Source of the DNA: Syntrophaceae bacterium UBA1411
GTDB lineage: Bacteria > Desulfobacterota > Syntrophia > Syntrophales > Smithellaceae
Length of the DNA: 8,541 nucleotides
Assembly (NCBI GenBank): GCA_002304995.1
Contig: DBPV01000143.1
Location: forward strand, 4,523-13,063
Reading direction: 5' to 3'
The notes under the pieces are model-generated. The model was given only the letters and a program-made list of their open reading frames with translations, was not told the DNA's origin and made no database searches. The first letter of the stretch is position 1. The number at the start of each line of letters is the position of its first letter. The translations under genes were made by a program, and so were the position numbers. Below are positions 1-5,545 of this stretch, piece by piece.

Positions 1-56
1 CATTCACCATCCACCATTCACCATGCACCATTCACCATCCACCATCCACCATCCAC
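1..56. repeat. Tandem heptanucleotide repeat, 8 x CATNCAC
   Basis: Eight perfect-length heptamers CATNCAC run without interruption from base 1. Only the fourth base varies (T, C, T, G, T, C, C, C). The array begins at the window edge, so its full length is unknown. It ends on the last base of the PHP gene's stop codon (56-58 on the minus strand), so it lies directly downstream of that gene; read in the gene's direction the unit is GTGNATG. Short tandem heptamer arrays of this kind are known in intergenic DNA of several bacterial groups, including cyanobacteria. No function can be assigned from sequence. There are no spacers between units, so it is not CRISPR. Confidence 0.9.
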
Positions 57-730
57 TACCCCCGCCTTTCCGCCCGCAGTCTTCCGGCGCGCAGTTCGCG
101 CAGAAAATCTTCCTCATTGCGTACGGGATTTTCAAACAGCGTCACGCAGAAGCCGATGTTGAGAATCTTGTGGGCGTCGCTGCCGCCGGTGCCGGGCAGG
201 TTCCGCTCGACCATCGCCTTGCGGACTTTTTTCATGGCCGTCTCATCATGGTCCGGATGGCAAAGTTCGATGCCGTCGAGGTCGAGCCGGTAAATCAGAT
301 CGCCCGCGCCGTAATAATGCGACCGGCCGCCGCGCGACAACTTGTAGGGATGGGCGGCGACAGCGACGCCGCCTTCGTCGTGAACGGTTTTCAGAAGATC
401 GGACGCCGAAAGCGTTTCCGTGACGCTGCGCTGCAAACCGAAAATCAGGTATTCGCCTTCGGAGCGGCCCCGGCTGTCGCGGGCCTGAATCTCCTGCCCG
501 TTGATGAGCACGAGTCCTCCGGCTTCGGCCTGCCGCCGCAGCTCGCCGAATTGGGCGTCGGGCCAGCGCATGCCGTGTTCGGTGAGGGCCAGGCCGGCAA
601 GCCCTGCCGCAACGGCCTGGCCGACAATGTCGTCAACCTGAATAAAGGAGCAGCCGGAATAGAGGCGGGTGTGCACATGCAGGTCAAAAGCGGTCGTAAA
701 AGGGGCGGCCGTCAGGCTTTGCGGGTCCAT
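56..730 (-). CDS. PHP-domain metal-dependent phosphoesterase
   Basis: This 224-residue protein has the full set of PHP-domain metal ligands: HVH (His18, His20) near the N-terminus, TEHG (Glu51, His52), Glu80 in INGQE, His127 in AAHPYK, a His158 region and GSDAH (Asp185, His187). The family hydrolyses phosphoesters with a multinuclear metal centre; stand-alone members include nucleotide and histidinol phosphatases. The substrate here cannot be told. There is no signal peptide or membrane segment, so it is probably cytoplasmic. I chose the ATG at 728-730 because the in-frame extension upstream to 1033 is arginine-rich, non-PHP sequence that is the out-of-frame reading of the amphi-Trp gene. A GAGGAG lies 17 bases upstream (748-753), longer than ideal. 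The start overlaps the upstream gene by 19 bp, so translational coupling is likely. Confidence 0.85.
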   Translation of the reverse strand: MDPQSLTAAPFTTAFDLHVHTRLYSGCSFIQVDDIVGQAVAAGLAGLALTEHGMRWPDAQFGELRRQAEAGGLVLINGQEIQARDSRGRSEGEYLIFGLQRSVTETLSASDLLKTVHDEGGVAVAAHPYKLSRGGRSHYYGAGDLIYRLDLDGIELCHPDHDETAMKKVRKAMVERNLPGTGGSDAHKILNIGFCVTLFENPVRNEEDFLRELRAGRLRAERRG

Positions 731-936
731 TTGATCTGAAATTCGATCTCCTCGCTTTTTCCTTCGCGTTCGTGTTCCACCGTGAACACGGCAGATGCCG
801 GAACCGCGATTCTCTCCCCGGCGATCATGATGGCAAAGCGCTTGTCCTGTTCCAGCGCGTCGGCCAGACGCCTGAGCTTGGCGACAAACTCGGCGGTGGT
901 GTAACGCTTTTCCAGATCTCTCGATTTCTTTTTCAT
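712..936 (-). CDS. Amphi-Trp domain-containing small protein
   Basis: This 74-residue protein matches the pattern of the amphi-Trp domain family. It has a basic N-terminus, an amphipathic helix (about residues 13-30, with LRRLADALEQ), a short beta region around IAGERIAVPASA (38-49), then alternating charged and hydrophobic residues ending in IEFQIKW, where Trp70 is the signature near-C-terminal tryptophan. The domain's biochemical function is not established. The ATG at 934-936 has GGGAGG four bases upstream (941-946). The gene is first in a two-gene unit: its end overlaps the start of the PHP-domain gene by 19 bp, so the two are probably co-transcribed and perhaps functionally linked. It diverges from the acyl-CoA ligase gene across a 374-bp gap. 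The family call comes from recalled pattern, not a search. Confidence 0.8.
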   Translation of the reverse strand: MKKKSRDLEKRYTTAEFVAKLRRLADALEQDKRFAIMIAGERIAVPASAVFTVEHEREGKSEEIEFQIKWTRKA

Positions 937-988
937 ACGGCCTCCCTGGCCACTTCCATATCCTCACTTTTTCTCCGCTGTCAAGCGC

Positions 989-999
989 TTTGCCGCAAA
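989..999. promoter_or_regulatory. Candidate operator dyad TTTGCNGCAAA, copy 1
   Basis: TTTGC-C-GCAAA is a perfect 5-bp dyad around a single central base. It lies 53 bp upstream of the amphi-Trp start codon. The same dyad, with the central base as G, recurs at 1110-1120, 121 bp away centre to centre. Two copies of an 11-bp dyad in one divergent intergenic region fit a transcription-factor operator, but no regulator is identifiable and chance is not excluded. Confidence 0.3.
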
Positions 1000-1030
1000 G
1001 CCCGATCAAACCGAAATAGCGTTTGGAAAA

Positions 1031-1042
1031 CAAAATATTTTG
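1031..1042. promoter_or_regulatory. Perfect 12-bp palindrome CAAAATATTTTG
   Basis: This fully symmetric AT-rich palindrome lies between the two TTTGCNGCAAA dyads, about 95 bp upstream of the amphi-Trp start. It could be an operator or simply an AT-rich promoter-region palindrome. Nothing in the window identifies a cognate regulator. Confidence 0.25.
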
Positions 1043-1109
1043 AGCGTAAATGGTCGAATTCCCGCCGGATATAAAAACTTTTGCGCCGCCGGCCGATAAT
1101 TTTATGGCA

Positions 1110-1120
1110 TTTGCGGCAAA
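1110..1120. promoter_or_regulatory. Candidate operator dyad TTTGCNGCAAA, copy 2
   Basis: TTTGC-G-GCAAA repeats the dyad at 989-999 and is its exact reverse complement. It lies 190 bp upstream of the fadD-like start and 174 bp upstream of the amphi-Trp start, so it could serve either direction. It is a sequence observation only; the operator role is inferred. Confidence 0.3.
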
Positions 1121-1294
1121 AAATTGCTAAAGAGAAACGCGGCCGAACCGGCCACGCTTGTTTTGTTCAATCTTTTAGCATCAAAGCATATCTTTATCAG
1201 GACAGGAGGAATCAGCGTCAGGCGCTTGGAACATAAAACAACGGTCTATACGCAGTAAAGAAGTTGCTTCATTCATATCGTCTTAACCAAACTG

Positions 1295-1302
1295 AAGGAG
1301 GG
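1295..1302 (+). promoter_or_regulatory. Strong ribosome binding site of the fadD-like gene
   Basis: AAGGAGGG sits eight bases before the ATG at 1311, an almost perfect complement to the 3' end of 16S rRNA at good spacing. It fixes the start codon and suggests efficient translation. Confidence 0.85.
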
Positions 1303-1310
1303 AAGTTAAA

Positions 1311-3005
1311 ATGGCTGGAGAAGTATCTTATGCATCGAAACCGTGGTTGAAATCTTACGACAAAGGCGTTCCTGAAAAAATCCAGTACGAAGAAATCTGC
1401 ATGCCTGACATCCTGGACCGATCGGCAGCCAAATTTCCAAACCGGATGGCTCTGAACTTTCAGGGCTACACCATGAATTATGCCGCGCTCAAAGATATGG
1501 TGGATCGCTTCGCCGCCTGTCTGGCCGGCATGGGAATTAAAAAAGGCGACGCCGTCGCCATTATTCTGCCGAACATGATCCCCTGCGTCGTGGCCTACTA
1601 CGCCACGCACCGTATCGGCGGCATCGTGGTTCTCAACAATCCGACTTACTCCGACCGCGAGCTCGAGCATCAGCTCAACGACTCCGGATCCAAGGTCCTC
1701 ATCACCGTCGACCTGCTGGTCAAGCGGATGGTCGCCTTGCGGCCCAAGACCAAGGTCAAACAGATCATTTACACCACGCTGGGCGATTACCTGCCCTTCC
1801 CGAAGAACATTCTGTTCCCGCTGGTCGCGAAGAAAAAAGGCCTCTCCACCGACGTTCAGCCGGCGCCCGAAGTCTATAAATGGAAGGACTGCATCGCCAG
1901 GAATGCGCCCAATCCGCCCAAAGCCAAGCTGACCTTTGACGACACGGCCATGTATCAGTACACCGGCGGAACCACCGGCGTGTCGAAGGGCGTGATCCTG
2001 ACCCACGCCAACATCAGCAAGCAGGCGCAGCAGATCAGCGCCTGGTTCCCGAGATTTGCCGGCACCAACAACGTCAACCTGGGAGCGCTGCCCTTCTTTC
2101 ACGTTTTCGGCATGTCCTGCGCCATGAATTTTTCCGTTTACATGGGATGGGGCGACATTCTTATCCCCAGGCCTCAGCCGGAACCGCTCTTGGAAGCCAT
2201 CAAAAAATTCAAACCGAATTTCGGCGCGCTGGTCCCGACCATGTACATCGGCATGCTCAACCATCCCGAGTTCAAGAAAATCGATCTCACCTGCTTCAAG
2301 GGATTTTTCTCCGGCAGCGCGCCGCTGCCCGTGGAGGTCATCCATGATTTCGAGAAGGCCACGGGCGCGGTTATCGTCGAGGGCTTCGGCATGACCGAAA
2401 CCACGCCGGTGACGCACACCAATCCGTTCGAGGGCGTCCGGAAAATCGGATCGATCGGACTGCCCATTTCCGATACGGAATGCCGGATCGTCGATCTGGA
2501 CAAGGGAGAAACGGATATGCCCATCGGCGAACCGGGCGAACTGATCATCCGCGGTCCGCAGGTCACCAAGGGATACCTCAACAAACCCGAAGAAACCGCC
2601 GGCCTGCTGCGCGACGGCTGGTGCTATACCGGCGACATCGCCACGATGGACCAGGACGGCTATTTCTATATCGTCGACCGCAAGAAGGACATGATCATCA
2701 GCGGCGGCTTCAACATCTACCCGCGGGACGTTGACGAAGTGTATTACGAGCATCCCAAGGTTCTGGAAGCCTGCGCCATCGGCATTCCCGATCCCAAGCG
2801 CGGTGAAAACGTGAAGCTCTTCGTGGTGCTCAAGGAAGGTGAAACGGCCACGGCGGAAGAGCTGATCGAATACGGCCGGAAAAAGCTTGCCACCTACAAG
2901 CTGCCTTCGGAAGTGGAGTTCCGCAAGGAACTGCCGAAATCCACCGTCGGCAAGGTGCTGCGCAAGGAACTGCGGGCCGAAGAACTGGCCAAGAGAAAGA
3001 AATAA
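1311..3005 (+). CDS. fadD: Long-chain fatty-acid--CoA ligase (FadD-like)
   Basis: This enzyme activates a fatty acid with ATP to an acyl-adenylate and transfers the acyl group to CoA, the entry step of beta-oxidation. The 564 residues match the usual length of bacterial FadD. The AMP-binding motifs are in order: P-loop YTGGTTGVSKG (217-227), GFGMTETTP (358-366), YTGD (439-442), the signature around VDRKKDMIISGG (455-466), and the C-terminal STVGKVLRKEL with the likely catalytic Lys548. RELEHQLNDSG (116-126) is typical of FadD rather than acetyl-CoA or 4-coumarate ligases. There is no membrane segment; it is probably cytoplasmic and membrane-associated. The start is fixed by a strong RBS. The gene is monocistronic: it has its own terminator and a convergent gene follows. 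A medium-chain or aromatic acid substrate is not excluded. Confidence 0.92.
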   Translation: MAGEVSYASKPWLKSYDKGVPEKIQYEEICMPDILDRSAAKFPNRMALNFQGYTMNYAALKDMVDRFAACLAGMGIKKGDAVAIILPNMIPCVVAYYATHRIGGIVVLNNPTYSDRELEHQLNDSGSKVLITVDLLVKRMVALRPKTKVKQIIYTTLGDYLPFPKNILFPLVAKKKGLSTDVQPAPEVYKWKDCIARNAPNPPKAKLTFDDTAMYQYTGGTTGVSKGVILTHANISKQAQQISAWFPRFAGTNNVNLGALPFFHVFGMSCAMNFSVYMGWGDILIPRPQPEPLLEAIKKFKPNFGALVPTMYIGMLNHPEFKKIDLTCFKGFFSGSAPLPVEVIHDFEKATGAVIVEGFGMTETTPVTHTNPFEGVRKIGSIGLPISDTECRIVDLDKGETDMPIGEPGELIIRGPQVTKGYLNKPEETAGLLRDGWCYTGDIATMDQDGYFYIVDRKKDMIISGGFNIYPRDVDEVYYEHPKVLEACAIGIPDPKRGENVKLFVVLKEGETATAEELIEYGRKKLATYKLPSEVEFRKELPKSTVGKVLRKELRAEELAKRKK

Positions 3006-3028
3006 ATCCGGCGGCAACCGGATAAACA

Positions 3029-3070
3029 AAGGCCGGCGCTCCAGGAAAGAGCGCCGGCCTTCTTTTTTTT
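3029..3070 (+). terminator. Intrinsic terminator of the fadD-like gene
   Basis: A perfect 13-bp GC-rich stem (3029-3041 pairs with 3049-3061) closes a 7-base loop and is followed by TC and eight T residues. It lies 24 bp after the fadD-like stop codon. The leftward flank reads TTTGTTTAT on the minus strand, so it may also stop transcription from the convergent universal stress gene. A smaller 6-bp hairpin, ATCCGG/CCGGAT (3006-3023), sits between the stop codon and this terminator. Confidence 0.93.
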
Positions 3071-3113
3071 CATTATGCGCGCCCGGTCGGTCCGGACGCA
3101 TCACGGTAACGCG

Positions 3114-3509
3114 TTATTTCACAGAAACCACCGGGCAGTTCGATTCCAGAATGATGTACTGTGCGTTGGATCCGAAAAGCAGCTTGCCGACCTTGGATTT
3201 TTTCTCGATGCCGATGATGATTTCATCCACCTTGTGGTCGTTGGCGAACTCGACAATGTCTTCGCCCGGCGTCAGGCCGCGCACCAGGATGTGCGTTTCG
3301 CAGGAAATGCCTTCGGCTTCCATCGTCTCCTTGACATAGGCCAGGGACTTTTCGACCTTCTCCAGGCTCCGCTGCTCCCTCTCCGATACCCGCTCCATCG
3401 AGCTGGCCACATAAAGGGTGGCATTAAATGCCTTGGCGTGTTGTTTGGCAACGTCCAGCACCGCCTTGTCCACATCCAGTCCGCCCACATATGCAACTAA
3501 AATTTTCAT
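3114..3509 (-). CDS. Universal stress protein (UspA family)
   Basis: This 131-residue single-domain protein has the UspA Rossmann-like fold pattern. It starts MKILVAY, followed by a long helix, then a central VDEIIIGIEKK strand, KLLFGSNAQYI, and a C-terminal NCPVVSV strand. In ATP-binding members the motif is G-2X-G-9X-G-S/T. Here the first Gly and the final Gly-Ser are kept, but the second Gly is Lys (GIEK...FGS), so nucleotide binding may be altered. Two ATGs are adjacent (3512 and 3509). I prefer the second because it leaves four bases after the GGAG and gives the typical MKILVAY start. The gene has its own near-perfect promoter and runs convergently toward fadD. Such proteins aid survival under stress; the partner is unknown. 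Confidence 0.9.
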   Translation of the reverse strand: MKILVAYVGGLDVDKAVLDVAKQHAKAFNATLYVASSMERVSEREQRSLEKVEKSLAYVKETMEAEGISCETHILVRGLTPGEDIVEFANDHKVDEIIIGIEKKSKVGKLLFGSNAQYIILESNCPVVSVK

Positions 3510-3567
3510 CATTCTCCCCCGTTTTTCCGTATTTTGTTATATTGTCAGTCACCCTTTTTGCTGGGAG

Positions 3568-3596
3568 ATTATAAGAAAAACCGCCTTTAATGTCAA
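3568..3596 (-). promoter_or_regulatory. Consensus sigma-70 promoter for the universal stress gene
   Basis: On the minus strand TTGACA (3596-3591) and TATAAT (3573-3568) are separated by exactly 17 bp, matching the sigma-70 consensus at 12 of 12 positions. Transcription should start near 3561, giving a leader of about 50 nt before the usp start codon. It predicts strong basal expression unless repressed. Confidence 0.9.
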
Positions 3597-3629
3597 TCGG
3601 TTTCTCGGCGAACCGGCAAGAGAATTTTC

Positions 3630-3658
3630 TTGACAGCTCCCCCTCATCTTCATATACT
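3630..3658 (+). promoter_or_regulatory. Near-consensus sigma-70 promoter for the diguanylate cyclase gene
   Basis: TTGACA (3630-3635) and TATACT (3653-3658) are 17 bp apart, matching 11 of 12 consensus bases. Transcription should start near 3665, leaving a leader of about 95 nt. The promoter is back to back with the usp promoter: the two -35 boxes are separated by only 33 bp (3597-3629), which contain a short dyad CGGTT...AACCG (3598-3615). Confidence 0.85.
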
Positions 3659-3685
3659 TCCCGCCCTTTATAAAAAAATCGGGTC

Positions 3686-3701
3686 TGTGACTCCGGTCAC
3701 A
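3686..3701. promoter_or_regulatory. CRP/FNR-type binding palindrome in the diguanylate cyclase leader
   Basis: TGTGA-CTCCGG-TCACA is a perfect match to the TGTGA-N6-TCACA consensus of E. coli CRP; many other CRP/FNR-family regulators use close variants. It lies about 21-36 bp downstream of the predicted start at 3665, where a bound protein would be expected to repress or block elongation. No -10 element at the spacing needed for class II activation is visible. In RNA the same bases can form a 6-bp stem, TGTGAC/GTCACA, with a TCCG loop, which is an alternative reading. Confidence 0.55.
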
Positions 3702-3759
3702 CGATCCGGAAAGAAACATTTCCAAAACGCTTTTGTTACAGATTTTAACCTGAAACGAT

Positions 3760-5487
3760 ATGGAAAAAATTCCAGTGGCAACAGAGCGGATAAATCTTTC
3801 CGAGTCGGCGACGGATACACTGCAGCAGATGTCCGACATTTACCGGATACTGGTCGAAACCACGACCGACTCCATCTACGTGGTGGACCGGCAATGCCGG
3901 TATCTCTACATCAATCCCAAGCATTGCTCGCGCATCGGACTCGTGCCGGAGGAAATCGTCGGCCACAACTACAGCGAGTTTCACCGTCCCGAAGAAACGC
4001 AGACCTTTGCCGCCAACGTAGCCGAAGTTTTCGCCACCGGTTCCTCCTTCCAGCGCCAGTACTGCAGCCGCCGGGACGGCAGCGAATTTCTGCGCACCTT
4101 CAGCCCGGTCCAGCCTCCGGGGAGCGGCGGAACGATTTCAGCCGTGGCGGTCATTTCCAAAAACATCACCCAGTGGAAGCTTGCGGAAGAGCTCTACGCC
4201 ACACTCGCGGAAAAATCACCGATCGGCATCTTTGTCGTGCAGGACCGGCGCTTTCAGTGGGCCAACCGGCGCTTCCTGGATAATACCGGCTACGGCCCGG
4301 ACGAGATCCTCGGGTCGGACTCCCTGTTTATGGTCCATCCGGACGACCGGGAACATGTGGCGCATAGCGCCCGGGCCATGCTGCAGGGCCAAGCGGAATT
4401 TCCCTACGAATACCGCGTCGTCACCAAACAGAAAGACGTGCGCTGGTATGTGGGAACCGTCGCTTCCATTGAATACAAATACCGGCGGGCCACCCTGGGC
4501 TGCCAGATGGATATTTCTCTCCAGAAACGAGCCGAAGAAGCCCTCCGGCAAAGCGAGGAACGCTCCCAGACCATCATCAATTCCATCACCGACGCCTATT
4601 ACGAAGTGGACCGGAAAGGCCGGCTGCTTCTTTTCAACGACGCGTTGCTGAAATTGTTCGGCTACCGCCGCGAGGAAATTGCGGGAATTCCCTACGAGCG
4701 CTATGTCGACCAAAAAAACGCCCTGCTCGCAGTTCGCGTCTTTTCGGAAGTTTTTAAAACCGGCATTCCCGTCCATAAAATGGAATGGGAAGTTTTCCAC
4801 AAAAGCGGCGAGCGGCGGGTTGTGGAATTATCCGTCAACCTCGTACGCGACGCAAACGGCGCTCCCGCGGGATTCCGGGGCATCATCAGCGACATCACCG
4901 AACGGCGTCAGGCGGAGGAATCCATCCGCCGTCAGGCGTTTCACGATTCGCTCACCAATCTCGCCAACCGTATTCTGTTCAACGACCGCCTGATCATGGC
5001 CCTCAAAAGGAGCAAGCGCACACGGCAAAAGACCGCCGTGATGATGCTCGATCTGGACAACTTCAAGGACGTGAACGACAGATGGGGGCACGCGACCGGA
5101 GATCTGCTGCTCAAAAACGTGGCACACCGCCTGGCCCTTCAGGTCCGCGACACGGACACGGTTGCCCGTCAGGGCGGCGATGAGTTTTCCATCGTTCTGT
5201 CCTCCCTCAATTCCACGGAGGATGCGCTGATGATCGCCGAAAAAATCGTCGCCTCCTTCAACCGGCCCTTTTCTCTGGATGGAATTGACGTTTCCGTTAC
5301 GGCCAGCGTGGGAATCGCCCTCGCTCCGGACCACGGCGACACCTGCGAAGACCTGCTCAAAAAAGCGGATCAGGCCATGTACGAAGCGAAAAACCGCGGG
5401 CGCCACCGCGCGTGCCTCTACCGGCCCCCCTCTCTGCCCGAGCAAGGTCCGGAAGTAAAAAATTCAGGAGACGCCGCCGTCCGCTAA
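3760..5487 (+). CDS. Soluble PAS-PAS-PAS-GGDEF diguanylate cyclase
   Basis: This 575-residue sensor should make cyclic di-GMP from two GTP. Three PAS domains cover about residues 26-142, 146-262 and 272-390; the later two end in the usual linkers DISLQKRAEEAL and DITERRQAEESI. The GGDEF domain spans about 395-555, with DLDNFKDVND (431-440), RWGHATGD (441-448) and the intact active-site loop RQGGDEF (470-476). RDTD (463-466) sits five residues before GGDEF, the position of the RxxD inhibitory site, so product feedback is likely. There is no EAL domain, signal peptide or membrane segment, so it probably senses a cytoplasmic signal such as redox, oxygen or a small ligand. No clear Shine-Dalgarno precedes ATG 3760, and an in-frame TGA at 3751 prevents an earlier start; ATG 3829 is the alternative. 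The C-terminal 20 residues look disordered. Confidence 0.93.
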   Translation: MEKIPVATERINLSESATDTLQQMSDIYRILVETTTDSIYVVDRQCRYLYINPKHCSRIGLVPEEIVGHNYSEFHRPEETQTFAANVAEVFATGSSFQRQYCSRRDGSEFLRTFSPVQPPGSGGTISAVAVISKNITQWKLAEELYATLAEKSPIGIFVVQDRRFQWANRRFLDNTGYGPDEILGSDSLFMVHPDDREHVAHSARAMLQGQAEFPYEYRVVTKQKDVRWYVGTVASIEYKYRRATLGCQMDISLQKRAEEALRQSEERSQTIINSITDAYYEVDRKGRLLLFNDALLKLFGYRREEIAGIPYERYVDQKNALLAVRVFSEVFKTGIPVHKMEWEVFHKSGERRVVELSVNLVRDANGAPAGFRGIISDITERRQAEESIRRQAFHDSLTNLANRILFNDRLIMALKRSKRTRQKTAVMMLDLDNFKDVNDRWGHATGDLLLKNVAHRLALQVRDTDTVARQGGDEFSIVLSSLNSTEDALMIAEKIVASFNRPFSLDGIDVSVTASVGIALAPDHGDTCEDLLKKADQAMYEAKNRGRHRACLYRPPSLPEQGPEVKNSGDAAVR

Positions 5488-5528
5488 ACAAAAAAGCACC
5501 CGTCAAACGAAAAAAGGCACCCTGCTCC

Positions 5529-5537
5529 AGGAAAGGA
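5529..5537 (+). promoter_or_regulatory. Ribosome binding site of the flavodoxin-fold gene
   Basis: AGGAAAGGA ends eight bases before ATG 5546. The 58-bp gap after the diguanylate cyclase gene contains no terminator hairpin, so read-through from that gene is plausible and the downstream three genes may share its promoter. Confidence 0.65.
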
Positions 5538-5545
5538 CCAAGATC

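Larger units (their letters stand above)
937..1310. other. Divergent intergenic region between amphi-Trp and fadD-like genes
   Basis: No supported gene lies in these 374 bp. The middle is AT-rich and holds several dyads: TTTGCCGCAAA (989-999), CAAAATATTTTG (1031-1042), TTTGCGGCAAA (1110-1120), and GGCCG-AAC-CGGCC (1141-1153). It must contain promoters for both directions, but I found no good -35/-10 pair on either strand. The best rightward candidate is TTGTTC at 1163-1168 followed by CATATCTTTATC, which is weak. An AGGAGGA at 1204-1210 is not followed by a usable reading frame. The absence of consensus promoters, together with the dyads, suggests activator-dependent or alternative-sigma transcription; that is inference. 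Confidence 0.7.

Noticed and set aside
1..56. CRISPR array
   Set aside because: The units are 7 bp and contiguous, with no spacers; this is a simple tandem repeat.
23..739. 238-residue plus-strand frame across the PHP gene
   Set aside because: It begins in the heptamer repeat and is antisense to the PHP motifs, so it is a shadow.
731..1033. N-terminal extension of the PHP gene up to 1033
   Set aside because: The added residues are the out-of-frame reading of the amphi-Trp gene and its upstream region, and resemble no PHP protein.
1163..1194. TTGTTC with TATCTT or CATATC as the fadD promoter
   Set aside because: Spacing is 20 or 18 bp and the -10 matches are poor (4 or 3 of 6), so it is not reported as a promoter.
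1204..1255. AGGAGGA followed by a possible tiny frame from TTG 1226 (ten codons)
   Set aside because: The spacing is 15 bases, the start is a rare TTG and the peptide is only ten residues; no support as a leader peptide.
3006..3023. ATCCGG/CCGGAT hairpin as a separate terminator
   Set aside because: The stem is only 6 bp with no T-tract; the real terminator is the 13-bp stem just downstream.
1269..3104. 611-residue open frame on the minus strand opposite the fadD-like gene
   Set aside because: It lies antisense to a well-supported acyl-CoA ligase, has Arg/His/Gly-rich composition typical of shadow frames in GC-rich DNA, and shows no domain or ribosome binding site.
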